64,000 bases of DNA. Origin: Impatiens glandulifera (taxonomy: Eukaryota > Streptophyta > Magnoliopsida > Ericales > Balsaminaceae). The stretch lies in NCBI RefSeq assembly GCF_907164915.1, contig NC_061864.1:22044616-22108615 (forward strand), written 5' to 3'. Of this stretch, positions 49,741 through 63,500 are shown piece after piece. The first letter of the stretch is position 1. Each line of letters starts with the position of its first letter. A program made the position numbers and the translations under genes. The notes beneath the pieces were generated by a model. That model worked only from the letters and a program-made list of their open reading frames with translations, was not told the origin of the DNA and made no database searches.

Positions 49741-52700
49741 TTTTTCATGATGAGATATTTAGTGCCATGTCATATATATTAATATCAATGTCATTTATGA
49801 TTTTTTACTTGCTTCTTTCTTACGGGTGTTTCCTCCATTCACTTTTATTATTATTTACTTGGGTTGTTGATTTGATTTTTACCATGCACTTTTTACTATA
49901 TATATTTGGACACATTGGTAAATAATGAGTATCATAGTCTTACAAAAAGTGGAAAAATAAAATGTATTTGGTAAAACTTGATCATAATATTTTGTTTTGT
50001 TTTAGTTTTTGTCATCTGAAATAAACTAAATTAAACTAGGTTTGAAGTATATGGATTTTGTCGGTTTGAAATAATTAATCTAAAAATCAAAGGTAGTGTC
50101 GACAAACTAGAACCCGACTTTAAGAAGACTAGTGATATCCATATATTGATCTCTTATAGAGCATTCTTTTTATTTGAAATAGTTTAATGATTTTATGTAA
50201 TGAATTATATTATTAATAATATGAACAAAAATTAAAAAAATAGGAAAGAATGTAATGTGAGATGTAATTCAATTTTGTTTGATTTGATTGATAAATAAAT
50301 AAAAAAAAATACTCAATTTACATTATGAGAAGATAATATAACATACGGAAACGTGTTGCTATTTTATGATAGGGTAATGCTACCAAACACGTCCTTACAT
50401 ATTAATTTCATAAAAAAAAATTTAAAAAAATTAGTGCAATATAGCTGTAAAGGGCTGCTGCTGCTCTAATGATAGGTTTGGGCTCCTGAAATGTTGCCAT
50501 AATTGGCAGTATTGGGCCTCCTTTGTCAATTAAAATTTCACTTTAACTAATCTTATTATCACATTTAATTAAAATAAAAATAATAATTACATGTCATCTT
50601 AAATTTTAATAAAGATATAGTTAACTTATAAATTATAAAGAATTACTTAAAAATAAAGTGTTTGAATTAATAATTAAGTTATAATAACAAAAAATATATA
50701 TTTAAACATTTTTCAAAAAAATCATATAAAAACAATTAAGTTATCATTATACCCTATAAAATAATTTAACTTTTTCCTCATGCATCAATAATAGTGTATT
50801 AATTCATAGTAATTATTAATCTTCTAACATCACCTTAGACATTTTGCACAAATATATTGAAATAATACTCTCTATAGTCTAGTCAATCAAAATTAATTCA
50901 TTATTTTCCCCAATATAATTAAACATTACTTTTCACATATAAATATTTATAATATTTTTCAAATTTGAATTTGACAAATATTTGGCCAGCGACAAGAAAT
51001 GAATCCAAATTTTAGAATGAGTGACCTTTTTAATCTAGTTCATATAATGTCTTTTTCAGGAGTCAGAGGAAATGCATCTCAGGAATCAAGCGGAAATTTG
51101 AATCATCATGCCTTTTGAAGTGCTTTGCGAGTTCTCAAGCTTTTTATATATTAGTAGAATCTTTATATTTAAAATCCCAATTCAGTCATTTATTTAGTAC
51201 CACTCAAGGATCTTTAATAATTAGATCATTTAAAATTTTGTTTATAAATATATTAATTAGTATGATTTACGTCAATTATCATACTTTTATATTATAATAA
51301 AAATCTAAATTTAATAAAATGCACAACCCGATGACAAATAAATAAATATTATAAGCGAAATCATCCCTATGTCCTTTCATAGGGAGGGATAAAATTATAA
51401 AAAACTAATAATCATTACACCCTTTGTAAGGAGCACAAAGATAATTCAATTATAGAGGACCCTGAGTTCTAATATTGTCGAGAAAAGATAAAAGCACATC
51501 AATTTAGGTATGAAACCATTTTGTAGACACTAAACCATCTACGAAAGTAAAACTAAAAATAATAACACCATTTCATAGATTTATGAAATCCAATAATTGT
51601 GAAACAGTGGAGATTAAAAATGAATCTAACCACAAAATGAAGAAGAGGGGGACACCATTTTTCAACACCAAAGTATAAGAAACAACTCCAAAAACTACAT
51701 GTCCCATAAATAGGGTTTGTTCTAGACCAACCCTCTATGATTAAATGTCCAAACAAAACATGCATGGGCCATTTTTAATGTGGTGTGACTTGTGAATTGT
51801 GATCATGTTATGCATATTAATGTGAAGTTGAAATTACATATATTTCCTATATCATTTGAGATAAAAAAAAAGAATTATTTTTATAGATTTAGCTTTTAAC
51901 ATTTATAAATTATATAGAAACAACTAAATTTTCTTAAATAAAAGTTGTGACAAATTTGTTATTCTCATATATACATACATATATATATTAATAGTATTTA
52001 AAATAAGCTAATTATACATAAAACAAGTACTCTAATAAAAAATCACAGTTTTATTATATAAGAACAAAATAAGCTGATTGAATGTTTTATTTTATTTAAA
52101 TTTGGCTAAACAGCTGATTGATTGTAATATTGAGATTTTAGACTATGCATGAATTTGGACTTATTAATTATTGGGCCCAATATATGAAACAACCTCCTAC
52201 CGACTAATGGGCCAACCTAAACAGAGGGGATTCTAAAAACCCAGTTACCTTTTTATTAGAGTAAAATACTAAAATACCATAAAAAAATAGAAATAAACTG
52301 TTATTAATTTCTTATTTATTTATTTTTGGGACACGTTTTTTTTCTTTAATATTCACGTTTCTACTCAAATTGTTATCCACCCTTTAGAAGATTCAAAGAG
52401 GATTTATTACAATCAGTTAAAAAAATCAAATATAATAATAATATTTTATTTAATCTAATCAATTATGTTATTTAAGATTAAAATGTCAAAATCAGAATAA
52501 AAGACAGTAATCTTAAAAAAAAAAAAAATCAATTGTTTTAAACCAATGTTTCAAATTCAAACAAATCATTTATCGAATCTGTATGTTTTCATTTTAAATG
52601 TTTCATTTAAGAATTTTATTCATAGATTTCGAAAATAAAATTGAGTTTTGATTGATTAGAAATTTGAAAAATAATAGCTTAATTTATATTAATTAAAATA

Positions 52701-53700
52701 ATGAATAAAAAAAGTTGAATGCATACAAAATTAAAAAAAATATTAATGTATTTCTATTTATTTTTAATAATATTATACTTTTTAATCAACTTAATATATA
52801 TATAGTATTTTTAGTATGCACATAAAATTTGACAATTATTAACAACTTGGTATGTATATTATTTCTAATAAAACATATTTAATATGAGAATAATTTTGGA
52901 CATATTTAATATGAGAATAATTTTGGACATATTTATTTATAATATTTTTATTAAAATTATTATTAAATAAAAAATATCTATTGACAGGTATATGATATTC
53001 CATTGTCTTTTATATTTCACTAATGCATGATTTGTTTTTTTTATCTACAGTTATTTCTCATCTTTTAAGTTTTATTTAAAAATGAAACAAGTCACAAAAA
53101 CTTTATTCATTCAAATTAACTAGTGTATCCTTATTATTAAAACATTAATTAATTAATATATATATATCATCCTATAATTAACTTATTTTGGTTTTATATT
53201 CATTCCACTCTCAACAATAATAGTATATTATAAAAGTTCCGTTGCATCTTTTCTTGATCTCAAATATTAATATTTTATTTTCTTTATAAAAAAAAGTACA
53301 ATTAACATGAAGATTAGTTAAAATTAGGCGTGGGTCCTATCTATAAGTAATTAGGGAGAGTTTGCTGAAATTGAGCTGTAATCAACGTGCAATAACGTGG
53401 GTGTAAGGAATTAGTAGTAATATTACTGCTTAACCCTAATAATTAACCTAATTTAAACTGTAGATTATAAATAAAATTTAATATTATTTTATATAAATAT
53501 TTTTTTATTTAAACAAAAAAACAAGACATACAACATTTAACAATTATTTATTTTTCTGAATTAATACAAAATGAAATAAAATATAAAAACATGAACTATA
53601 AAATAAAAAGTAAAAAAATAAAATAAAAAAATAATATATGATAATAAAGAAAATATCTTATTTTTTTAAAAATATTTTACGCTACTCGATCATCATCACA
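49741..53700. other. AT-rich spacer upstream of the GATA gene
   Basis: No genes are seen. Small features include an 8-bp-arm hairpin ('tccctatg...catagggagg', near 51,366-51,388) and a 27-bp tandem duplication ('aatatgagaataattttgga', about 52,880-52,930). The last few hundred bases are poly-A/T-rich and precede the GATA gene's CT-rich leader (53,720-53,780). Confidence 0.5.
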
Positions 53701-53813
53701 CTCATCAAAACCCCATCTCCTCTTTCAGTCAATTGTCATCTTCAATCTCTCTCTTTCTCTTTTTCTTTCTCTCACACACACTAGTGCGTCTGTTCATCCT
53801 ATCCTCACTAACA

Positions 53814-54895
53814 ATGGCAGCACCTGAATTCATTACCGCCGGCGGCTATTACGGTTCAGCTGCCGACGCTCATTTCCATTCAGTTGACCGTTTTTTTGAC
53901 CAGAAACTACTCCAAAACAACAACAACAATCACTTCGCCGTTGACGAATTGTTCGATTTCTCTAAAGAAGACGACGTTTTCCTCACCGGAAATTCCAACG
54001 ATTCCTCCACTATCACCGCCATTGATAGCTGCAATTCACCAATCTCCGGCCAAGATACTCTCTTCCACAGCTTCACCGACACCCATTTCTCCGATGACCT
54101 TTGTGTTCCGGTAATCTTTTAAAATTAGTAACAAATTTATTAATTTTATTTAGAATAGAGTTAATAAACGTAATCAAAGTGTTAAAAGTCGGATTAAGGT
54201 CACGAATTCGATTATATGAATTGTGGTGTAATGCTAGTTCTTCTTAATAAGTCAGTTTTTTTGTTTGAATTTATCAGATTGACGATTTGGCTGAGCTGGA
54301 ATGGCTATCCAATTTCGTGGAAGACAGCTCATTCTCAACCGTAGACAATATGCAAAACTATCACCAACTAATTCCCGCCACATTCCCGGATTCCGCCGCC
54401 GTAACCGCCGCCGACACTAACCGTAATTATCAGCCAGAATTCCTCTCCGACGTAAGCGTCGTCCCGGGGAAGGCACGAAGCAAGCGGCCACGTGCCGCAC
54501 CATGTGATTGGTCATCCCGTCTCCTCGTACTTTCTCCCTCCGCAGCCGCCACCGGCGGCAACGGAGAGATTACGAGGAGAAAGTGTTTGCATTGCGCGTC
54601 GGAGAAGACGCCGCAATGGAGGACGGGGCCAATGGGACCGAAGACTCTGTGTAATGCTTGTGGCGTTAGGTATAAGTCAGGGAGATTGGTGGCAGAGTAT
54701 AGGCCGTCGGCGAGTCCTACATTTGTAGCGACGGAACATTCGAATTCGCATAGGAAGGTTTTGGAATTGAGGAGACAGAATGAAATTCAACGGCAGAAGA
54801 AGAAGAAACAGAGGTGGCAGATTGTTAATGATGAAGATTATTTAATCCGAGGTCGTGGTGTTGATCATCAGTTTGGTCGTGATTATATGCCATGA
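53814..54895 (+). CDS. Class I GATA zinc-finger transcription factor (GATA9/12-like)
   Basis: Two exons, 53814-54110 and 54278-54895, joined in phase 0, encode 304 aa. The intron has GT at 54111 and 'ttatcag' before 54278. A single GATA finger of CX2CX18CX2C type has Cys at residues 202, 205, 224 and 227 ('[20 protein letters not shown]'), followed by a basic tail. The N-terminus has the class I acidic features 'VDELFDFS' and, across the exon junction, '[16 protein letters not shown]', as in Arabidopsis GATA2/4/5-7/9/12 relatives. 'SKRPRA' before the finger is a likely nuclear signal. These factors bind WGATAR sites; the family acts in light, nitrogen and cell-wall or dormancy programmes. Start chosen as MAAPEF, after a CT-rich leader; an upstream in-frame codon extends the frame to 53733 but is leader-like. 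The frame is intact. The exact orthologue cannot be named. Confidence 0.93.
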
Positions 54896-56817
54896 TCTGA
54901 TTTCATAATTGTTTTTTTAGATTATTAACTTTAATAATTAATTTTAATCTTGCAAGAAAATTAGTTGTAAGGATTAATTAAGATGGTGATAATTTGTCAT
55001 AATTAAACGTCGGTCGGTGGTGCATTGATGAGTAACTTTATATATAACGCAAGCAAAGGGAAAGGGAAAGCAAGTATGGTCATATTATTATTATTTATGT
55101 CATCTCTTTGTCTAAGCTTTGACATTTGCACATGGACAACTCGTGGCTCTCTTTCTTCTTTCTGTTTATATTTCTTTATTTTTATTTTTATAAGGTTAAG
55201 TCCTTAATTCTCTTCATTTCTTCTCTTAAAAGTAATTTTAAAACTAACCCATTAGATATCACATGAGAATGGTACCTAACACACTAAAGGTTAAATATTT
55301 GGTACTCTTAAATATAGTTTAAAAAATCAAAACAATTTGAAAGGGATGAGACATTCATTAAATAAGTTTTATTATTTTCTTATCATGATTATTGTCATTT
55401 TGTGATTTAGAGTTTCTGGAACACGCTTATTTTTAAATACATTTCACCTAAAAAAAAAAAAAAAAAAGACAACTTAACAACTTCGTCTTGTTACTAGGGT
55501 AAAGAGTTACAAATCCTCCATTTGCATACAAATAACGATTGTTTAATGAGTTTAGATCAATAACATCGGTATTTTTTTCTGTCTTTCACAACTTTATTTT
55601 AGGTTAATTCTTGAACATTATATTGCCTTGGTGTCTCACTTTCATTTCTAGCTTGAAATTAGCTCTTTGAAATTTGAATATGTATAAGATTTGGTAAGAA
55701 GCTAGGGAAAAGCTACCTACATCAAATATATAAAGAATTCTGTAGTCTAAAATTTAAAGACTTAAGGTTTTTTTTATGTATGTATTGTTAAATTTTAATT
55801 CAATTATATAATTATTGAAACAAGTAATGAAGAAATGTTATTACAATTTATTTTATTTTATTTTTTTAATTTAAGAAACTAACTCAATGTCTTATTATAA
55901 TTATATGTTTTCATTATGTTTGGTATTTTAGTTACCAAACATAGCAAATTCACTAATTATGAGAAATTTTAAATCATTTTATTAGTTTGAGAATAATATA
56001 CACTATATCTACACCATCCAATAAGTCTATAAGATTTTAGAAGTATTTCTCACTAAAAAAAAAAGGAAAGAAAAAAAAAGAGATAAATTCATTAATAATT
56101 TAGTTTAAATATAAAATTTTATTAAAATACAGCTCATAAGTCTTTTCAAATATGGTAAATGTAAAAGTGTTTGCTTATATAGTTTTCTTGTTACTATTTA
56201 TAAGAAAATTTAAAAGCAGAAGTTTTAGAATTATTTTTAAAACTAGAGGTAAAATGTATAGGTGTATAACTAAATACTTACTTAAAATTATTAATCAACT
56301 TTAAATAAAAACGAAATTTACTTTAAGGTGTCGGCTAGACATGAGCTAGCATTATTGAGACGGTGGCATAATTTTTCTTTTTTTTTCTTCATGTGACATC
56401 AGTTACTTAATGTATACTATTTAATTATTGCTCTGTTTATTTTTATTTTTTTTAAATAAAATAAAAATTTATTCTCATATCTTTGGGTATACGGTTAAAT
56501 ATGAATCTTACACATTTGTTTTCTTATACGCAATTTTTTTATTAAGAAAAAAACATTTTATTTATTTATTTCAAATGAATTATTCAAATACTATATATAT
56601 TTATTTATTTAAGAAACTTCATATAATTTATCTCAATTTAAGACATTTTAAGTAAAAATTGAATTAATTTTTTTTAATATTTTAAATGAAAATTTGAAGT
56701 TTGAAAATTAAATATATAATTAAACTTTTAAAGAAAATTAATATAAGTTAAAAAATGTTATATTAAATAAAATTCATATAACTAATCAAATTTTCATATG
56801 AAAGGAAGGAAGCACCT
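54896..56817. other. Downstream spacer of the GATA gene
   Basis: AT-rich, no genes. Open frames at 55025-55207 and 56428-56655 have no family features. Confidence 0.5.
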
Positions 56818-57118
56818 AGATGAGAAAAAATATAATCTAAACAAACGATAAAAGAAGATATAAAGATAAAATGGTAAAAAATAATAAAGAACACAAGATA
56901 TAACAAGGTTCGACCAACAATGCTTATATCCTCGGGGAGTCGTCCATTCTATTGATTTTCCATTAAATAATGGTTCAAGTAATCTTAGGTTACAGTGTCT
57001 ATATTTATAAGAGTACATCAAAAGCCAAAAAGATTAAACTACTACTCATAAGCCCAATAAAGTCTTAAAGTCATTACAATATATAAACTCTAATAAAATA
57101 TGAGCCCAAAATCCAACA
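56818..57118 (-). repeat. 3' LTR (minus orientation)
   Basis: It is homologous to 60276-60575 along its whole length, by eye about 85-90% identical. The outer end is degraded (agatgag in place of tgttgag). Confidence 0.8.
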
Positions 57119-57195
57119 ATCTCTACTTTGAGCGAATACTGCGCTTATTGAAAAGTGATGAATAAATTACAAATTCAACAATTTCCACCTTGACG
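57119..57195 (-). other. Polypurine tract region, possibly duplicated
   Basis: The minus strand has a purine-rich caaggtggaaat followed by tgttga at 57191-57175, and a second 'aaagtagagat' followed by tgttgg at about 57,129-57,113. The second directly abuts the 3' LTR and is the likelier functional site. Confidence 0.5.
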
Positions 57196-60100
57196 AATTT
57201 CACGTCCCTTAGGAAATACACGAGTCGTACCCATCAATCTACACCTTGAAAAAAGTCCAACAATCAAGAAATAAATGGGTTCAACACTTTAAGCTTCACC
57301 TTTGCTTGAGCCATTCATGAGATAATTTTACGTAACTCTAGTTCCACTCAAGAGCCCTTAGAAGAATAACAATCTCCACCATCACATATATCGCGCCATC
57401 AAAAAGTTATGAGACACACATCAATCTTCACTACTCGAGTCATTCACGAAATAAATCATTATACCCCCACTTCCGCTCAAAAGCCCTTTAGAAGATAAAA
57501 TCATAGAGTTTATAATACCAAGTAATTTTGGCAACTACGATACTTCAGCGACTAGAGACATTCAATAACTCTTCTCAATCTTTGTTTATACCCGTTGACA
57601 TATGCGAAAACTAGAATTAATAATTCTTTATTATATCAAAATAATCTTCACCTTTGTTTGCCACAAACCAAGTGTCTTATTTTTCAAGTTCAATAATCGA
57701 CTAAAACCAAAATACCAAATAGATCCAAGATGAACTTTTATCGTCTACTTTTCATAATTAAATATCTATAGAAAATTGAGGACACCCAAAACGAACTTCC
57801 ATCGTCTATTTTCTCAAAATAAGATATTGATCGAAAGCGAGAAAACCCAAAACGAACTTTTATTGTCTAATTCATACCAAATAAATTAGACTATCACGAC
57901 ATCTCTTTTCTTTAGCTCAAGATCTGACAAAGTATTTGTCACCCATCTTGCCTTGAACGTTGCATACTCAACCAACTTGAACCTCATACTTCTCCTTGAA
58001 CAAATTAGTTTGCAATCTGCTAGTTTCTTAAATTCAAAAACGCCTAGCAATCCAATAATATTATTTCAAGATTCACTATCTCTCTTCAATTGTCTTCACC
58101 AAATGCTTCAAATGATCCTCTATAGTTTCTCCAAAAGAAATTGCGATTATCCTTCATTTGAATTGATCGAATCTCTCATTTAGCCCTTTTTTCATGATTA
58201 GGAATCCCATTCATGGTCTTAATCATCTCATCAATAAGATGACAAATCAATCATCTCATTCATCCAAACTATGATCCACAATGTATATAGACAATTAAGA
58301 TAGAACAAAAAAAGTAATAAAACTATCACCTTCAAATTACCGAGTCTCCCATTTAGCACATTTTTCATGACTAGGAATCTCACTCAAATTTTTATTTATC
58401 TTCTCAAATTAGAAGATAATGCAATGATTTTTTATTGGTTCGTTTGAAAGTTGCTTTCTAGATGTCTCCACCTCAAATTATAAGCGTCTTTCACTAGTCT
58501 TCCTCTTCCTGATATTTCATTCATATTATGTGTTAACTGGAATTGTTTCAATCCTTAATCACCCGCCAACTCAATGCAATCTTGCAATTTGTCCTGAAGG
58601 ATTGCCCTATCAATATGTCGACAATGTTGTTATCGGTAAACACCATTTTAATAATAACTTTCCATACTCGATCATGTTTTTGTCAAGTATAAAGCACATA
58701 ATCTCATTACCATTTTCATCTTGATTAGCTCTTCCAATAATATAAGGTCATAACAAAAAAGATACAAAGTTTTTGGTCCCAAACAAGTTAAATAAAACTA
58801 AATTAGGCAGACACTTTAAGCCCCCCAAAAAAACAAACTTCGAGACGTCCAAACTTTGATCCGACCGTTGAAAATGTAGAGGAATTAGTTACCAACCCTC
58901 TCGACAAAATTTCAGCGAAATCGAACTCCGTTTGAATCTCCGATCGTTAGTTTGATGACACCTGCGCGATTGTAGGCGAAAATCTGCTGCTAGATTTTCT
59001 CTCTACCTCTCTTTTAATTTGACTTCTTCAATAACCGTTTTCCAAAGAAAAATCTCTCCAAACTCATTTTAGCCAAGAATTTCTTCAAGTCAAACCCCTC
59101 AACATAGTGAAATAATGTCACTCATGTATTCCAAAACAACAATCAATTATAATAAAACCTCAAATTAATTTTCAACAAGCATGAAGATGTTCGTTTGTTC
59201 TCCACACTCTTCTAGTCAAATCTCGCATAGAAAAATCTAACAAACCATGTATATGATTAGTGCACCCTCAACTCATACCTTATAAATTATCACTCTTGGT
59301 AGAACCCTTGAGGCATCAACACTCACTTGACAACTTCGCACCAGGACTTACCGGAGATTGGCAAACAAACCTACTCATAAAGTTTAATGCAAATCCAAAA
59401 TCTGGTCCTTATACACACATATCAAAACCACACTCTTGCAAACAAACATTAAAGTCATCCGCTTTAATCATAAACCCCTTTACATGTTGCATCAACTGTC
59501 TTTCATAACCTGCAACATCGAATAAGCACTCCACATTCTTTTTCAACTCCAATTTTCAATCTCTATATTGGCGAATATCAAATCTCTTAGCAGACAAATC
59601 ATAAATCTCTATCTTTGATAAATTCAAGTCAAACAAGCCTCAATACAAATACAAGATTAAAGCATACAAAGCTTTAAGAGTTTGATTAAAATCAAACAAG
59701 GCTTTACTTGTGAAAATTGGAATCAAATAGGTCTTAAACCTATTTTATGAAATCAAACGAGACTTAAATAAAAAAATTTAGTTGAAAAAGTCTTAGTTGT
59801 TGATAGCTTCAAATTTTTTTGACTCCTACTTATATATTATATTATATCATAATATAATATCTATTTATATGAAATATATAGAGATATATATATATATATG
59901 GAATATATATTTTCCCCCTTTTATATTTTAATAAACCATATCCCAAATTAAAATAAATTAAAAGAATATACCTTATTTGATATCGCTGCCTACACGATGA
60001 CTTTTTGTCATATACACCCATTGACGCCTTCAAGAAAAACAAAAGACCCATTGTTTTCTTCTCTCTTCTTCTGACATATCCTTAGTAATTGAAGATTTCG

Positions 60101-60260
60101 ACTCAAATCTTCACAGCGGATAAATCTTCTCCAACCAATGGCGTTTCTCAAATAGCCAACAATCTTCAACAAAAGCACAAATTCGCAATAACTTCTTCAA
60201 TGGTGGTTAGGGTTTCTATTATATCTTCACAAATATATTAGGATAAATATTCTCAAAACA

Positions 60261-60273
60261 TGCTCTGATACAA
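60261..60273 (-). other. Primer-binding site for initiator Met tRNA
   Basis: The minus strand reads ttgtatcagagca, two bases after the 5' LTR. This is the tRNA-iMet-complementary site of plant LTR elements (tggtatcagagc) with one mismatch. It fixes the element's orientation. Confidence 0.8.
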
Positions 60274-60275
60274 CT

Positions 60276-60575
60276 TGTTGAGAAAAGAATTAATCTAAAT
60301 ACACGATAAAAAAAAATATAAAGATAAAGTGGTAAGAATAATAAAGAACACATGATATAACGATGTTCGGCCAACAATGCCTACATCCTCGGAGAGTCGT
60401 CAATTCTATTAATTTTCCATGTAATAATGGTTCAAGTAACCTTAGGTTATAATGTTTCTATTTATAGGAGTACATCAAAATCCAAAAAGATTAAACTACT
60501 ACTTCTAAGTCCAATAATATTTTAAAGTTTATTATAATATATAAACTTTAATAAAATATGAGCCCAAACTCAACA
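60276..60575 (-). repeat. 5' LTR (minus orientation)
   Basis: It begins and ends with TGTTGAG/CTCAACA, a perfect 7-bp terminal inversion. It contains 'tcctcggagagtcgtc' and 'gttcaagtaaccttaggtta', shared with the other LTR. Confidence 0.85.
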
Positions 60576-63500
60576 ATCCTAGCATAATAATCTTCCATCC
60601 ATGGCAAGGATGAATAAAATTTACATTTTCTTTAATATTGTTGTCATCATTTTCATTGTCATTATCATTAGTCTTGTTTCTATCTAAAAAAGTTTTAAAA
60701 AAATAAACATTACTTAAATTCCTCCCAAAGCCTCTTATCTTCCGAACTTAGCCTAAACCTCCCGAGCCACTTATCTTGCATATGCCTAACTTACAAAATT
60801 CATGATTCTATTTGCTTGTGTCATTCGATTCTCATTCGATTTTATATTTCAAGTGCTTAAATTAAAAAAAAGAAGAAGAAATAGTATAAAATATTTTTGT
60901 AAAAAAATTGAATAATTATTTTGAATTTTAGAATCGTTTGAGATATTTTCTCTATTTTTACCTACTTTTTTAGTATATAATTTAATTTGAGTTTTATGGA
61001 GGAAATTCTTAGACAATTTTATATTTTATTTGACCTTTATATGCGTTGACATTAAATTTGGGATAATTTTAGATTTTAACATTTTTTTCATCATCTTGCA
61101 CAATAGACATTGCTTTATAATTCATTTCTAGTCTAATTCCAGCACAGCACATTGTGAAAAAGGACAAGTCATCGTTTTTTTTAATTTTATGCATTGTAGG
61201 TAAAAGCAAAGGAGGGCAGTGCCCTCTATTCCGGTCATGCCCACTCTGACATTTTCATTACTATATAATATAATATATAGTAATAAAAATAATATATAAT
61301 ATTTTTTTCGGAATATTAGTTATATATTTAATTATACTATTTTTAAGTAACATTATAATAACATTAAATAAATATATATTCTAAAATTTTTCTAATATAA
61401 GAATATTAGTTATATATTTAATTATAAAAATATTATAATATATTTTAAATTATAAAAATATTTTATATTTTATTATAATATAGAAATATTAGTTATATAT
61501 TCTCGGATTTTTCAGAAATATTAGTTATATATTTAATTAATAAATATATATTTTAAATAAATTAATATATTTTTTTATTAATTATATTAACACGTTTTTT
61601 TAATTTTTCTTATAATATAGGAATATTAGTTATAATAGTATAAATTAATTATTTATTTAAAATAGTATAAATAAAATTCATAATTAAATTATTTAGAGAA
61701 AAAAGCGGTATGAAATATTGGAGTGTTTTGCCCATATACAACAGGTAGAACATGTGCCTGCCTTGTACACCGAAGATGCTATTGAACATGACCTTAGACA
61801 TAGGCTACTCAGAGTAGGCTCTTAAACGATGATTTATGTCAAAGCGTAGTTCGAATTAGGGATTTATGAAATAACCCAACATAATTACCAATTTAATATT
61901 AAAATAATAATTTATATTTTTTTCTCTATTTATCCTTTTCTTTTCTTTCACATTTTCTCATACATTTATTAATTATACAATTTTTCTTTTTTTTTCTTAT
62001 TAAAATTAAAAGGATATTTTATTTTTTTGGAAATTATTTTAAATATACGATGGATAAGAAATGATTGATCACCACAAAAGTAATTTTGTGGTGATAAAAT
62101 TAAAAATCTTACAAAAACAAGGCCTAAATTCTAATTATTTATCGAATTTTTTTGTCATGTTTTGAAAAAGTCAACGGTTTCGAAGTAAATACCGTCAAGA
62201 TTCGTCAATCTTGATGAGTGTGTTGACCATAGCAGGGAGACTATTTTTCATACGTAACTAAAACTAAGCACCGGACCTAAAATATTTCATGAAAAAACTT
62301 TCTTTCATAATTTTTTAAAAGCAAATTATGTGTGACTCTTTTGAGCCAAAATGAGTTTATAGTTGACTATTTTAGGGGTTAACTCAATTTGAGTCAAATC
62401 CTCATAGGAAATCTTTAGAAATAAATTCAAACAAAAGGCTTACTATTTTGGTTTCTTAATCCTTTTGGGACTCGAGAGAAAGGTAAGACATGTGGTTGAT
62501 CGTGTCTCAAGTCAATTTCTCGGCATGTACATTTTTAGACGTGTACAACTAAAAAACAATAACTCTAGATCAAACATCATCTTTTCATTTACTACTAAGA
62601 ATGAACGATCTCAAACTACAAAAATGATTATAATCGTTCGGTATAAATTATAAAATAATAAACGATCCACAAAACATATTTAAAAGTATTAGTCGGATTA
62701 CAAAGTTCGTTACGATAAATTCAATCCTATTAAATAGAATGTTGCAATGAAAAAAAAAACAATTTCAACTCAAATAAGAGTGAAGAATAAAAAAGCTCAA
62801 CACAAAATCGACTCATGAATATTGTGAAATTTTTATAGAAAGAAAAATATAAATGTTTGTATTTTTTTTACTATAACTTATTATTATTGTTCTTTATTAA
62901 ACATATTATTCAATATAGTAAATTTATTTATTGTTTTCATGTAAATATTTTCATAAATATATATATATTCATTGTTAATATTATTAATTATTAAAATATA
63001 TTTAAAATTTTGTAATTGTATTTTTTTTAAACGCTAAGTTTCGTTTCTCATTTGGAGTGCGATTAATTCATACGGGTTAAGAATATAACCCGCAAATACA
63101 TTTAATCATTTAACCGGACACAAAATTTATTGTCTGACGAGTTCAAATCCAGGACCTCAAGAGTCTGAAGGATATCCATTTTTTTTTGTTACCGCTAGTC
63201 TATAAGAGAAGATGTAATTGTATTTTTTTTTATAAATACTTAATATACAGTATATTTATTTTTAATGTAAATTAATAAAGTTATTGGGGGTGGAACTTAC
63301 AAATTTACATCCAAGTTATTGTTTGATATTTTTGTAGATTATGTAATTTATTTGAAAATTGCTAGTTCAATAATAAATTGATTATTATTGTTTTTCAAGA
63401 ATTTTAATTTTTAACATATGAATACTAATTCAAATGAGATTTTTTTTATATATTTTAATAATAGGACTATTTTCAATTTTATATTAAACAAGGATATAAA

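Larger units (their letters stand above)
56818..60575 (-). mobile_element. Non-autonomous LTR retrotransposon
   Basis: Two direct repeats of about 300 bp (56818-57118 and 60276-60575) flank a 3.16-kb interior. The primer-binding site lies next to the right repeat in reverse orientation, so the element runs on the minus strand. The interior has no recognisable gag or pol, only short frames and local repeats, such as a roughly 61-bp unit near 57,726, 57,787 and 57,848 ('cgaacttttat(c/t)gtcta'). It therefore depends on proteins from another element. Flanks cacct (left) and atcct (right) match only partly as a 5-bp target duplication, so the insertion is old. Confidence 0.8.
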
